Below are positions 24,079 to 32,931 of a stretch of 64,000 nt of DNA, piece by piece. Under the pieces are notes generated by a model. That model did no database searches. It had not been told where the DNA came from and saw only the letters and a program-made list of their open reading frames with translations. Position 1 is the first letter of the stretch. Each line of letters starts with the position of its first letter. Position numbers and translations under genes: made by a program. The stretch spans positions 744,001 to 808,000 of the forward strand of contig CAWHJN010000001.1 of the NCBI GenBank assembly GCA_963829705.1, in the 5' to 3' direction. Origin of the DNA: CAWHJN01 sp963829705 (GTDB taxonomy: Bacteria > Bacteroidota > Rhodothermia > Rhodothermales > BA12).

Positions 24079-25863
24079 TCAGATAAAAGCGTTGAGGGCA
24101 TCGTCGTAGTCTGTGGGTGCGCTCTTGTCGAGTTCGTGCCGTGTACCTATCTCAGCAGATGACTGGACTACTGGACATCTCGGACTTTCTGGACTTTCCC
24201 CACCGTGGACTTCTCTTTCAGCGTACGAATAGTCCAGAAAGTCCGGCAGTCCGGGGAGGTCGAGGGCGGGCTCGTAGGTGCGCCGCACGTCGCGGTACAG
24301 GCCATGTGCTGACTTCTCCGTGCGGCCCCCGCAATTCGTGCGCAGCCACTCATAAGCCGTCGAACGTGCAGCGGAGGCCACTCGCTTGGCCGCGTCTACA
24401 AACTCCGTTGCCGTGAACGTCTCGCCCAGCGTGTCGAGCACGCGGTCGTGCGGCGTCTGCGCTCGCGTCTCCATACCCAGCACCTCGGAGACACGCACGG
24501 CTTCGCGCACGAACCATTCAGCCAGGCGAATGGCGCGCTGCATCGTTGCCATGCTCACCGGGTCGAGGTAGCTCGCCCCCGCCTCCACGCGCTCGCAAAC
24601 GTGGAGCACAAGCGCGAGGCGGACGGCGTGCATCTTGGCCTTGCCCAGGAGTGCACGTACCGGCCCATCGGGCACGCCGTTCATACGCTCGGCATTGGCG
24701 TCGGCGTAGGCTTTGAGCACAGCGAAGGCGTCCGGCGACACGTCCACGAGTTCGGGCATTCCCTCCGGCCCAGCACTCAGTTCGTAGAGACGATAAACGA
24801 GCGCGGCATAGCGGTTCTGCGTTTCGTAGCTCACCGATGCGAGCGACAACCCGAAAGCGGTCGCGGGCGGCATGGCAACCAAAAAACGAGCTTGAAAGCC
24901 GCTTTCGGCGTGCTTGCCCGACAGGCTGCGTGCGTAGATGCCCGGCTGCACCCCTCCGGTGACGGAGACAAACGGGCGTTCGATAAAGAGCGCGGGCTTA
25001 TCGCCCGTCTTACGGTCAATGGTCGTTTGCCTGCCGCCGTGAAATTCGATCCACGTCTGAAGGTCGGATTCGCCCTTGCGGTAGGCGTCCATCTGGTTGA
25101 ACCATCCCGCCAGTTCGTCGCGGGCCAAGAGCACGCCACGCGGGTTCTCGCCCATCACGCGGGCCACGCCCTCGGTCGTCACGTCGCCCAGCCGGTAGCG
25201 TCTGCACGTCGGCGTCTCAGGCGCGGGCGTCTTTTCCTGCCTGGCCTGCTGTGCGGCTTCGTGGTGGGCCTCCATCATGCGCTCGAAGTCACGCCGGGCG
25301 GTGCGCTCGTTTTCGTAGACGGGTGCGAGGGCGAGGTCGAGCGTGGGACTCTTGACCGTGCCCGATGGTGAGATGACGATGCCCCAAAACGCGCACGGTT
25401 CGATCCAGTCAGGTTTGATGCGGATGCGCGTCGAGTTGCCGATGGCCGTTGAGAGCACGCAGAGCGCGGGCAGCGCGATCATGGAGCCGTCGCACTCGAA
25501 GGCAGCGCAGCCTTCGCAAACGAGCTGCTGCAATGCACCGGGCAGCACGTCCAGCGGCATCGGCTCGAAGTCGAGCGTGCGCGGCGCTTCATCTATTACA
25601 TGCTCAGCCTGCCCACCTACTGATTTGGCGTGTTGCGTAGCAGGTTCGACATAGCGCTCCCCACGCACTCCCCACGCATCACAATAGTCGTCAAAGAGCC
25701 GATTCATGCTCGCCAGGCGCTCCGGGCCTTCGTCGCGGAAGAATGGAATTAGGTAACTCTTACGCACACCTGCACGGTCGCTGAGGTCGCGGGCACGCTC
25801 GGCGTACTCGAATGCCTTGCGGTCGATGACAGGCAAGTCCCCTTTGTTGCCGGGTCGCTTCAT
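24079..25863 (-). CDS. DUF3987-family protein (primase/helicase-like)
   Basis: A 594-aa protein with the DUF3987 pattern: PGALQQLVCEGCAAFECDGS, a P-loop-like ISPSGTVKSPTLDLAL (GxxKSP) near residue 175, LLARDELAGWFNQMDAYRKG (Walker B-like Asp-Glu) near 250, and FSVTGG-type continuation (RPFVSVTGGVQPGIYARSL). A C-terminal winged-helix-like part ends in an acidic tail. Such proteins occur on mobile elements in place of a replicative helicase/primase. It overlaps the HTH gene by four bases (ATGA), suggesting coupling. Confidence 0.75.
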   Translation of the reverse strand: MKRPGNKGDLPVIDRKAFEYAERARDLSDRAGVRKSYLIPFFRDEGPERLASMNRLFDDYCDAWGVRGERYVEPATQHAKSVGGQAEHVIDEAPRTLDFEPMPLDVLPGALQQLVCEGCAAFECDGSMIALPALCVLSTAIGNSTRIRIKPDWIEPCAFWGIVISPSGTVKSPTLDLALAPVYENERTARRDFERMMEAHHEAAQQARQEKTPAPETPTCRRYRLGDVTTEGVARVMGENPRGVLLARDELAGWFNQMDAYRKGESDLQTWIEFHGGRQTTIDRKTGDKPALFIERPFVSVTGGVQPGIYARSLSGKHAESGFQARFLVAMPPATAFGLSLASVSYETQNRYAALVYRLYELSAGPEGMPELVDVSPDAFAVLKAYADANAERMNGVPDGPVRALLGKAKMHAVRLALVLHVCERVEAGASYLDPVSMATMQRAIRLAEWFVREAVRVSEVLGMETRAQTPHDRVLDTLGETFTATEFVDAAKRVASAARSTAYEWLRTNCGGRTEKSAHGLYRDVRRTYEPALDLPGLPDFLDYSYAEREVHGGESPESPRCPVVQSSAEIGTRHELDKSAPTDYDDALNAFI

Positions 25864-26186
25864 CGACCCTGGCCTTTCTTGTCACACGAAGCTTCGTGCT
25901 TAGCTGGAACGACTGCTTCTTCGAGGTAGGCGAAGACCGCCTCTGACGGAAACAGCACGGTGCGTCCACGGCGCACGAAAGTGAGGGCGCGGCGCTCTTT
26001 CTTGTATTCCACCTGCCTGCTTGACCAGCCGGTGAGTTTCATCAACTCGGCTTTGGTCAGGTATTCTTTCGCGGTCGCTCGCCGGATGGCATCTGGCAAG
26101 ATTTCGAGCAGCATTCCCCGAAGTTCGGGGCGCAAGGCTTCCCGGATCGCGTCCGGGGTGGTGACGATGGTTACTGGCGACTCCAT
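25860..26186 (-). CDS. Excisionase-like helix-turn-helix protein
   Basis: A 108-aa protein. The core EYLTKAELMKLTGWSSRQVE and FVRRGRTVLFPSEAVFAYLE matches MerR-like HTH_17 proteins that act as excisionases or element-specific regulators: HTH, then the wing 'R-R-G-R-T-V-L-F-P'. ATG 26186 is preferred to a start at 26237. Upstream is a gene-free AT-rich stretch (26187-26391) with likely promoter, and downstream the DUF3987 gene overlaps. Confidence 0.72.
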   Translation of the reverse strand: MESPVTIVTTPDAIREALRPELRGMLLEILPDAIRRATAKEYLTKAELMKLTGWSSRQVEYKKERRALTFVRRGRTVLFPSEAVFAYLEEAVVPAKHEASCDKKGQGR

Positions 26187-26391
26187 GAGGGTAGCGTTTT
26201 GTGATGCGCTACAATACCACGGGCCTTGCAGAGTCAAACGTAGGAGCTTAAAGCCAAAAAAATATTGGCGTAGGTCCCATTTATCTCAGGTCTAAGCATT
26301 ACAAATAGTTGCCTAAGGTCAGAATAGGCATTGCATAAGGAGCAGCCTTTGCAGCAAGTCCAAAAAAGGCCATGATGTAACAGACTTGCTA

Positions 26392-27204
26392 CTACCGCGC
26401 AATGAATCGCAAATCATTCGGGAGTCGAAAGCCAGATTCAATAAGTAGAGCCGCCGCCCGCTGCCTGCTTACCCCGATTCGTTCCCCCACTGCAACTGCC
26501 AACTTGTTGGGTATCTGAGGTGTGTTGCCTGATTTGCGCTTTCGGTGCCGCACCACGGCGAAGTCAGAGCGGTTGGGAGACGAGATAAGTTCTTCCGCAA
26601 TGAGACGGGCTGAAACTGGCGTGGCAGCAGGGTTGTCGGGTTGCTTCTTTTTGCCTTGGTACCCTCTATACCTCCTGAGAAGGATTTTGCCATCATTTAC
26701 GCCACCGAACGACAGGTTGGGATAGAAGGCGTCGTGACCTGCTTTTAGTGCAATTGCCTGCTTGTCGATCAAGGCTGCGTGAGTGGCATTGTACTTATAG
26801 GGCAGACTATAACAGATATTTTCAACCTCGGGGAGTGTCTTCCCACGGAATTGTATGCGGAAGGTATCGTACTGATCAACGACTGCTCGGGCTGCGTCGA
26901 TCAGCGAGACAAACCCTTTCATAACACAGGATTGTCCTTCTCGGGTGAGATATTTGCCCAGCTCATCCGTGATCGTCACGCTTCGGCTGGTATTGCGTGC
27001 TGTCTTGCCGTTGATCCGCGATTCCAGGTAAACACGGTTCGTATCTACAACTGCTCTGCCGCGCTTGTCCAGTTGTTCTTTTAGCTGATCCAAAAGGCGT
27101 TCAAATGCGCCACCATGAACATCGTCTTGGTGTGCGTCAAAAACACGACTCAGGTAATCCTCAGCGTTATCTACAGAGTTCTCCATCGTGGTCAAAGGGG
27201 TCAT
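26392..27204 (-). CDS. Unknown protein coupled to the integrase gene
   Basis: A 270-aa protein whose ATG 27204 overlaps the integrase stop (ATGA), so translation is probably coupled. The first half is helical (VDNAEDYLSRVFDAHQDDVH, FERLLDQLKEQLDKRGRAVV); the middle has NTSRSVTITDELGKYLTREG; the end NKLAVAVGERIGVSRQRAAA and LIESGFRLPNDLRFIAR may form a DNA-binding helix. It is less GC-rich than the chromosome. No family recognised. Confidence 0.65.
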   Translation of the reverse strand: MTPLTTMENSVDNAEDYLSRVFDAHQDDVHGGAFERLLDQLKEQLDKRGRAVVDTNRVYLESRINGKTARNTSRSVTITDELGKYLTREGQSCVMKGFVSLIDAARAVVDQYDTFRIQFRGKTLPEVENICYSLPYKYNATHAALIDKQAIALKAGHDAFYPNLSFGGVNDGKILLRRYRGYQGKKKQPDNPAATPVSARLIAEELISSPNRSDFAVVRHRKRKSGNTPQIPNKLAVAVGERIGVSRQRAAALLIESGFRLPNDLRFIAR

Positions 27205-28403
27205 TTCCACATATCGGCGGCAAGGCCATCGACAGCCTCCCGGTCGAACGAGCGTAGGTACTGCTGCGTCACGCTGAGACTTGAATGTCCCAGCGCTTTC
27301 GAGATCGCGTACAGATTGCCGCTCTTGGTGCGGGCGAAGTCTGCGAACGAATGACGAGCGACGTGGAAGGAAACCGTCTCAGGCCGGTCGATTCCGGCCT
27401 CGGTTGCCAGCGTCTTTAAATGCCCATTGACCTGTGCGTTACGGCTCCCAATCTTGCGGCGCAGTTTCACCGGGTCGGCACCGTCGCCGGGGCGCAGCAA
27501 GCCGAACAGGAAGGCGTCCCCCTCGCCCGGTGGCAGCGCGTCAAGGTAGGGCTGGGCAATGGCGAGCGCAGGCGGTGGCAGCGGCATACTGACAAGGTGC
27601 GCCGTTTTGAGCATCCGGTATTCAACGCGCCCGTCTCGTAGGTTACTGGCACGCAGCGCAGCCATGTCGGAGAAGCGGACGCCGCCACCGTAATACGAAA
27701 ACAGGAACGTGTCTCGGGAAAGACGCAGCCACTCCCCGTACGGTAGGTCGAGCGCTGCCAGGCTCGCTATTTCGTCCGGCGTCAGTTTGCGGCGCTCCAC
27801 GCGCTCACCCTTCGGGCGGTCGTAGATGAGAAACGGGTCGTCAGCAGGTTTCAAGTGCCCCTCCTTGATTGCACGGCGCAACACCGTACGCAGGCGCGTC
27901 ATCTCCTTGCGAACAGTGTTAGGCGCGTTGCGGCGCTCTGTTTTCAGATACCGCTCTAAGCGGGTCAATGCGGCGCGGTCGAGGTCGTGGAAAGCCAGCC
28001 CCGTGCCCAAAGCCGCCTCCAGCTTGGAGAGCGTGACGCGGTACTTCTTCCATTCCCAAAACGCACCCTTTGCGTCGAGATCGTTGATGTAGTCACGGAA
28101 GAAGGTCGAAAGCCCTCCCGTTTGTGGGGCAGTGGCTTTCAGTGCGGCATCCGGCGTGCGAGCGTCGAGCACGGCCCCCATCGCCTCATGCTTAATAGCC
28201 TTCAGGCGGTCGTTGTAGGTGTCTGCCAGTTCATGCGTGCGGCGAACCTCCTGCTTGTCTTCGTGCCAGTGCTTAGGTTCAACGGCAATGCCAGTCGAGC
28301 GAAAGCGGCTTTTGCGGGCAGCCGTTACGCGGAGGTAGATCGGAGCCGTGCCATCGGCGCGCATTTTCTGCGTACGCAGCACCAACTTGATAGAGTATGC
28401 CAC
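27201..28403 (-). CDS. Tyrosine-type site-specific integrase of the element
   Basis: A 400-aa Bacteroidota-type integrase from GTG 28403. The N-terminal arm-binding domain opens SIKLVLRTQKMRADGTAPIY. A SAM-like core-binding domain follows. The catalytic domain carries R243 (YYGGGVRFSDMAAL), K266 (RMLKTAHLV), H347 and R350 (FHVARHSF), H373 (KALGHSSL) and the nucleophile Y382 (QQYLRSFD), so all residues are present. A longer start (28445) would run into the AGGTACAACA motifs. It lies about 160 bp inside attR and points inward. Probable agent of integration at tRNA-Val. Confidence 0.9.
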   Translation of the reverse strand: MAYSIKLVLRTQKMRADGTAPIYLRVTAARKSRFRSTGIAVEPKHWHEDKQEVRRTHELADTYNDRLKAIKHEAMGAVLDARTPDAALKATAPQTGGLSTFFRDYINDLDAKGAFWEWKKYRVTLSKLEAALGTGLAFHDLDRAALTRLERYLKTERRNAPNTVRKEMTRLRTVLRRAIKEGHLKPADDPFLIYDRPKGERVERRKLTPDEIASLAALDLPYGEWLRLSRDTFLFSYYGGGVRFSDMAALRASNLRDGRVEYRMLKTAHLVSMPLPPPALAIAQPYLDALPPGEGDAFLFGLLRPGDGADPVKLRRKIGSRNAQVNGHLKTLATEAGIDRPETVSFHVARHSFADFARTKSGNLYAISKALGHSSLSVTQQYLRSFDREAVDGLAADMWK

Positions 28404-28431
28404 AGGATTCGAGCTTGGCCCATAGGACAAC

Positions 28432-28457
28432 AGGTACAACACCAAGGTACAACAAAA
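28432..28457 (+). repeat. Right pair of AGGTACAACA motifs, possible integrase arm sites
   Basis: AGGTACAACA (28432-28441) and AGGTACAACAAAA (28445-28457) match the left pair at 13322-13346 and lie between the integrase start and attR. Confidence 0.55.
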
Positions 28458-28565
28458 CTCGTATTCTGGTGCATTCTACATGTGCAACCTCTCCCTCATA
28501 TATGCCCCTAATCAGCCCTGAACCTCGATTCTGGTATTAAGCGACGCACCCGGAATCTTAGTCTT

Positions 28566-28583
28566 GATTCCCGTAGGGCCCAC
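28566..28583 (+). other. attR: copy of the tRNA-Val 3' end
   Basis: GATTCCCGTAGGGCCCAC, one mismatch from the tRNA segment at 13258-13275. No tRNA cloverleaf lies around it, so it marks the right end of the element. The stretch 28404-28758 otherwise holds only the arm motifs and the terminator at 28586. Confidence 0.85.
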
Positions 28584-28585
28584 TT

Positions 28586-28630
28586 CGCCGAATGCCACGT
28601 CCCACTCCGGGGCGTGGCATTCGGCGTTTC
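28586..28630 (+). terminator. Terminator, probably the original one of tRNA-Val
   Basis: CGCCGAATGCCACG and CGTGGCATTCGGCG form a perfect 14-bp stem with a 13-base loop, followed by TTTCC. It lies three bases after attR, the place where the tRNA terminator would be before integration. Confidence 0.7.
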
Positions 28631-28758
28631 CGGGCCTCCTGCCGCTGACGACCTGGAAGGTGGGTGGCAGGCAAACCAGGCCGCAGGCGGGACCGGCAGC
28701 CTCGCGTTCACCCCCGTGCAAACCGCCCTATTTTACCCGGCCTGGCTTTTCTCGCCAC

Positions 28759-29850
28759 ATGTACGAGTTCTTCCGCACCGCCCTGTTCAAGCTCGACCCC
28801 GAGCGCGCGCACCATCTGGCCGCGCGGGCGGCGCGGCTGGGGCAAGGTGTGGGCAAATCGTTCGTCGAGAAACAGTTTGCCTTCGAAGACCCTCGGTTGC
28901 AGGTGAAAGCGTGGGGACTAACGTTTACCAACCCCATCGGGCTGGCGGCGGGGTTCGACAAGAACGCCCGGCTGGTGCCGTTCTGGGAGAGCGTCGGCTT
29001 TGGTTTTTGCGAGGTCGGCTCGGTGACGGCGAGGCGGTCGAAGGGCAACCCGAAGCCACGTCTGTTCCGGCTGCCCGAGGACGAGGCGCTCGTCAACCGG
29101 CTCGGGCTCAACAACGAGGGCGCGTCGCGCGTCGCGCGGCGGCTGCGCACCACGCACCGCACGCGCCCTATCGGCATCAACATCGCCAAAACGCACAGCC
29201 CGGACATCCTGGGCGAGGCGGCGCTGGAGGACTTCCGCGCGTCGTACGCGCTGCTCGCGCCGCTGGCCGATTACGTGGTGCTCAACATCTCGTGCCCGAA
29301 TACCGCCGAAGGCAAGACGTTCGAGGAACCACGCGCGCTCGACGCGCTCCTGCACGTCATCGCCGCCGAGCGCGACGTCCTCATCGACCCGCCGCCGCTG
29401 CTGCTCAAACTCGCCCCACCCGAGTCGCGTCAGATCGTGCTCGACAGCCGCATCGACGAGACCATCGAGATCGCCCGGAGATACCACATCAACGGCTTCG
29501 TGGCTACCAACACCACCCCCGACCGGCAGGGCCTGGAAACCGACGCGGCGACCGTCGAGGCCATCGGACGCGGCGGGCTGAGCGGCAAGCCGCTCGAAGC
29601 GCGCAGCACGCAGATGGTGCGCTACCTCTACGACCGCGTCGGCCCCACACTGCCCATCATCGGGCTCGGCGGTGTGGACTCGGCGCAGTCTGCCTACCGC
29701 AAGATCCGCGCGGGCGCGTCGCTCGTCGAACTCTACACCGGGCTCGTCTACCACGGCCCCGAACTCATCCGCAAGATCAAGGAAGAACTGGTGCTGCTGC
29801 TCTACCGCGACGGCTTCAACTCCATCCGCGACGCGGTCGGGCGCGGATAA
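28759..29850 (+). CDS. pyrD: Dihydroorotate dehydrogenase, class 2 (quinone)
   Basis: A 363-aa protein from ATG 28759. The membrane-associating N-terminal helices (YEFFRTALFKLDPERAHHLA) are typical of class 2 enzymes. FMN-site motifs: NPIGLAAGFDKNARLV, GFCEVGSVTARRSKGNPKPR, INIAKTHSP, LNISCPNTAEG with the catalytic Ser, FVATNTTPDRQGL and IGLGGVDS. It oxidises dihydroorotate in pyrimidine synthesis and passes electrons to quinone. ORF readings from further upstream start inside the element end. It is the first chromosomal gene right of the island and is intact, so integration did not disturb it. Confidence 0.93.
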   Translation: MYEFFRTALFKLDPERAHHLAARAARLGQGVGKSFVEKQFAFEDPRLQVKAWGLTFTNPIGLAAGFDKNARLVPFWESVGFGFCEVGSVTARRSKGNPKPRLFRLPEDEALVNRLGLNNEGASRVARRLRTTHRTRPIGINIAKTHSPDILGEAALEDFRASYALLAPLADYVVLNISCPNTAEGKTFEEPRALDALLHVIAAERDVLIDPPPLLLKLAPPESRQIVLDSRIDETIEIARRYHINGFVATNTTPDRQGLETDAATVEAIGRGGLSGKPLEARSTQMVRYLYDRVGPTLPIIGLGGVDSAQSAYRKIRAGASLVELYTGLVYHGPELIRKIKEELVLLLYRDGFNSIRDAVGRG

Positions 29851-29913
29851 GTCGCGCGGAACCGCCCTCCGTGGCGTTTCTTTCAACGACGTTCCTCTCG
29901 ACACCTCCTCTCC

Positions 29914-31779
29914 ATGCCCTCTCTGGTTCCGTTCGAGACCATTCCACAGCTCGTCGACGGGCTCACCAAGCACTACGCCGGGCAGTCGCGCGCGGTGATG
30001 CGCTATAAAGACCGCCGCTCCAAAGACTGGATCGGCATGACGTGGGCCGAGGTCGTCGAGCAGGTTCACGGGCTGATGGGCTACCTCCACAAGCACGGCG
30101 TGCGCCCCGGCGACCGCGTGGCGATCCTGTCGGAGAACCGCCCCGAGTGGGCCGTCACCGACCTCGCCACGCAGATGCTCGGCGCCGTCAACGTGGCACT
30201 CTACACGACGCTGCCCGCCTCGCAGGTATCGTACATCGTCAAGGATTCGGGCGCGAAGATCTTCGTCGTCTCTACCTCGATGCAGCTCCGCAAGGCCGAA
30301 ACGCTATTCGACGACTGTCCGGACCTGGAGCGCGTCGTGACGATGAGCGAGATGCGGAGTGACCACCCGGATTTCGTCTACGGCTGGGACGACGCACTCG
30401 CGGAAGGCCGCGCGTACTACGAAAAACACGCCGACGAGATCGAGAAGCTGGGCCGGGCCGTCGAACCCGACGACCTCAGCGCGCTCATCTACACGAGCGG
30501 GACGACGGGCAGCCCGAAAGGGGTGATGCTCACGCACCGCAACTTCGCCTCCAACGCCGTCGCCGCGCTCGACCGCATCGACTTTGGACCGGACGACCAC
30601 CACCTGTCGTTTCTGCCGCTCTGCCACTCGTTCGAGCGCACAGCGGGCTACAACGTGGTGCTGGCCTGCGGCGCGCTCATCACGTACGCCGAGAGCGTCG
30701 ATGCCGTCTCGAAAAACCTGCTCGAAGTCCACCCGACGGTGATGATTTCGGTGCCGCGTTTGTTCGAGCGCGTCTACACGCTCATCACCAAGAGCGTCGA
30801 GGAGGGGTCGGCGGTGAAGAAGAAGATTTTCGATTGGAGCGTCGGCGTCGGCCGCAAAGTAGCCGAGCGCGAGGCGCAGGGTCGGTCCATCGGGCCCATT
30901 CTGGGTGCCGAGCGTGCCCTGGCGCACAGGCTCGTCTTCAGCAAGCTGCACGAGAAGCTGGGCGGCAACCTGCGCTTCGCCGTCTCAGGCGGGGCGGCCC
31001 TGCCCCGCGCCATCGGCGAGTTTTTCCGCGCCGCCGGCATCACCATCATCGAAGGCTACGGGCTCACGGAGACCTCGCCGGTGCTGTCGTTCAACCCGCT
31101 CAATGCGCCGCGCTTCGGCACGGTCGGCAAAATCCTCGGCGGCGTCACCGTCGGCATCTACCGCGACGGCAAGATCGTCGCGCAGGTCAACGGCGACGAC
31201 GCGGGCGCACTCGACAGCGCAGAGGGCGAGATCGTGGCGAAGGGGCCGAACATCATGAAAGGCTACTGGAACGACGAGGACGCCACGAAAGAAGCCATCG
31301 ACAAAGACGGCTGGTACCACACGGGCGACGTGGGCCGCTTCGTGGACGGCTACCTCCAGATCACCGACCGCATCAAGCACATGATCGTGTCGAAGGGCGG
31401 CAAGAACATCTACCCCGGCCCCATCGAAGACGCCTTCAAAACCGAGACGCTCATCGATCAGGTGATGGTCGTCGGCGAAGGACGGGAGTTCCTGACGGCC
31501 CTCGTCGTCCCCAACCTGGACGCCGCGCAGACGCTCACGGGCACCTCCACCGAAGACGCCGCCTTCGCGCACCCGGATCTCCACCAGCACTTCGAGACGT
31601 TTTTCCGTGACTACTCGAAAGGGGCCGCCTCCCACGAGAAGATCCGCGACTTCCGCCTCGTCCGCGAGCCGTTCACCGTCGAGAACGAGATGATGACGCC
31701 GACGATGAAGCTCAAACGCAAGGTGATCGAAGGACGCTACGCGGACACGATTGACGAGATGTACGCCGAGGTGGTGTAA
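29914..31779 (+). CDS. fadD: Long-chain fatty acid-CoA ligase
   Basis: A 621-aa ANL-superfamily enzyme. The AMP-binding P-loop YTSGTTGSPKGVMLTH is near residue 193, then IIEGYGLTETSPVLSFNP near 380 and the A8-like hinge DGYLQITDRIKHMIVSKGGK with GKNIYPGPIEDAF near 500. N-terminal PGDRVAILSENRPEWA is typical. The length and an insertion after the P-loop domain fit long-chain acyl-CoA synthetases, which activate fatty acids for degradation or lipid synthesis. It starts 63 bp after pyrD. Confidence 0.9.
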   Translation: MPSLVPFETIPQLVDGLTKHYAGQSRAVMRYKDRRSKDWIGMTWAEVVEQVHGLMGYLHKHGVRPGDRVAILSENRPEWAVTDLATQMLGAVNVALYTTLPASQVSYIVKDSGAKIFVVSTSMQLRKAETLFDDCPDLERVVTMSEMRSDHPDFVYGWDDALAEGRAYYEKHADEIEKLGRAVEPDDLSALIYTSGTTGSPKGVMLTHRNFASNAVAALDRIDFGPDDHHLSFLPLCHSFERTAGYNVVLACGALITYAESVDAVSKNLLEVHPTVMISVPRLFERVYTLITKSVEEGSAVKKKIFDWSVGVGRKVAEREAQGRSIGPILGAERALAHRLVFSKLHEKLGGNLRFAVSGGAALPRAIGEFFRAAGITIIEGYGLTETSPVLSFNPLNAPRFGTVGKILGGVTVGIYRDGKIVAQVNGDDAGALDSAEGEIVAKGPNIMKGYWNDEDATKEAIDKDGWYHTGDVGRFVDGYLQITDRIKHMIVSKGGKNIYPGPIEDAFKTETLIDQVMVVGEGREFLTALVVPNLDAAQTLTGTSTEDAAFAHPDLHQHFETFFRDYSKGAASHEKIRDFRLVREPFTVENEMMTPTMKLKRKVIEGRYADTIDEMYAEVV

Positions 31780-31813
31780 AGCCAGAACACGCCGCGCTGC
31801 CGCAGATTCCGGG

Positions 31814-32722
31814 TCATCCCGCCCCGCCCCGCTCTTTCCAGACGGCTTCGATGTTGGAGTCGAGGCCGCGACCCGTGGCGAAATCCGGCATCGCGGGCAG
31901 CACGTCTACCTTCAGTTCGTCCAGCGTTTTGCCTGCCGCCATGCCGTCGGTGACGTGGGCGACAAGCGCGCCGAAATACTCGCGCATCACGGCGAGATCG
32001 CTTCGGGTGCCGACGATGCCGTAGCCGTCGCCCGAATGGCCGAAGAGGAACAGCGTGTCCGCGTCGGCTTCGTCGTGGACGAGGCCAAGTGCCCTCTGCC
32101 AGTTGTCGGTGTCGGCCTCGCCGCCGTTCACGTCGATGTAGGGCGCGCGGCGGTTGAAGACGAGGTCGCCCATGTGGACGACGTTGGCGTTCTCGAAAAA
32201 CACGACGGCGTCGCCGCCCGTGTGGCCCGGCCCGTAGTGTTTTAGGTGGATCGTCTCGTCGCCTGCGTCGAACGAGAGCGTGTCGGCGAACGTCTCTGTC
32301 GCGTACGCCTGCACGGACGGGTTTTCCTGCCCTTCGGCGGCGCGGCGCTGCAACAGCGGAGCGCGCTCGTGGGCGAGAAAGCGATCCGACAGTGGCGCGA
32401 GAACGGCGTTGCCGCCCGTGTGATCGCCATGGTGGTGCGTGTTGATGAGCACGTCGATGCGCCGCCCCGCCGCGTCCATCTCGGCAGCAAACGCCTGCGC
32501 CGCGTCGGGAAACTGCGTGTCCACGACGACGATCGCGTCGGGCGTATCGAGAAAACCGATGGTGCCGCCCCGATTGGTGTACGCGCCCACGAAACGCCGG
32601 ACGGCGGTGCGCTGCCCGTCGGCTACGAACGCGCGAGCAGCAGGCGACGCGAGCAGGCCGGGCGCGAGGGGTAACGCGGCGGCGGTGAGGGCACTCGTGC
32701 GGAAAAAGCGGCGGCGATGCAT
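31814..32722 (-). CDS. MBL-fold metallohydrolase, Tat-exported
   Basis: A 302-aa protein from ATG 32722 with a twin-arginine signal (HRRRFFRTSALTAAALPLAPG). The metallo-beta-lactamase motif NTHHHGDHTGGN gives HxHxDH; GPGHTGGDAVVFF, VVHMGDLVFN and the late FGHSGDGYG supply the other zinc ligands. The reaction is hydrolysis, but the substrate cannot be read; members of this exported group include quinoprotein relay SoxH-like proteins. It converges on the acyl-CoA ligase gene. Confidence 0.82.
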   Translation of the reverse strand: MHRRRFFRTSALTAAALPLAPGLLASPAARAFVADGQRTAVRRFVGAYTNRGGTIGFLDTPDAIVVVDTQFPDAAQAFAAEMDAAGRRIDVLINTHHHGDHTGGNAVLAPLSDRFLAHERAPLLQRRAAEGQENPSVQAYATETFADTLSFDAGDETIHLKHYGPGHTGGDAVVFFENANVVHMGDLVFNRRAPYIDVNGGEADTDNWQRALGLVHDEADADTLFLFGHSGDGYGIVGTRSDLAVMREYFGALVAHVTDGMAAGKTLDELKVDVLPAMPDFATGRGLDSNIEAVWKERGGAG

Positions 32723-32931
32723 GAGGAACTGGACGGTTGGGAGAGAGGACGCGGTAGCGCGTATGACACCGCAGGAGACCGGCGGGTTCTCGGCTGAAAA
32801 GTCGCGGCAACTTTCCCCGAAGCGGGCACGCGACGGCACCTCACGGCGTAGGTGGGCACCCTGTTTCGTGTGACTTCTGCGTACGGCAGTGCCCCGGCAC
32901 ACCGCTCCGTTTTCGTTTCGACGTACGACCC

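Larger units (their letters stand above)
13258..28583. mobile_element. tRNA-Val-integrated mobile element carrying an integron
   Basis: The element is bounded by an 18-bp near-perfect direct repeat of the tRNA-Val 3' end. Inside the right end is a tyrosine integrase gene pointing inward; pairs of AGGTACAWCA lie inside both ends. The left half is an integron with a decayed intI and about eleven cassettes. The right half is a backbone of small minus-strand genes, an XRE-like regulator, a DUF3987 protein and an excisionase-like HTH protein. No conjugation, capsid or packaging genes are recognised, so it may be a mobilizable island or satellite. The integron could have inserted into an older island or be original cargo; this cannot be decided from one copy. 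Confidence 0.8.
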
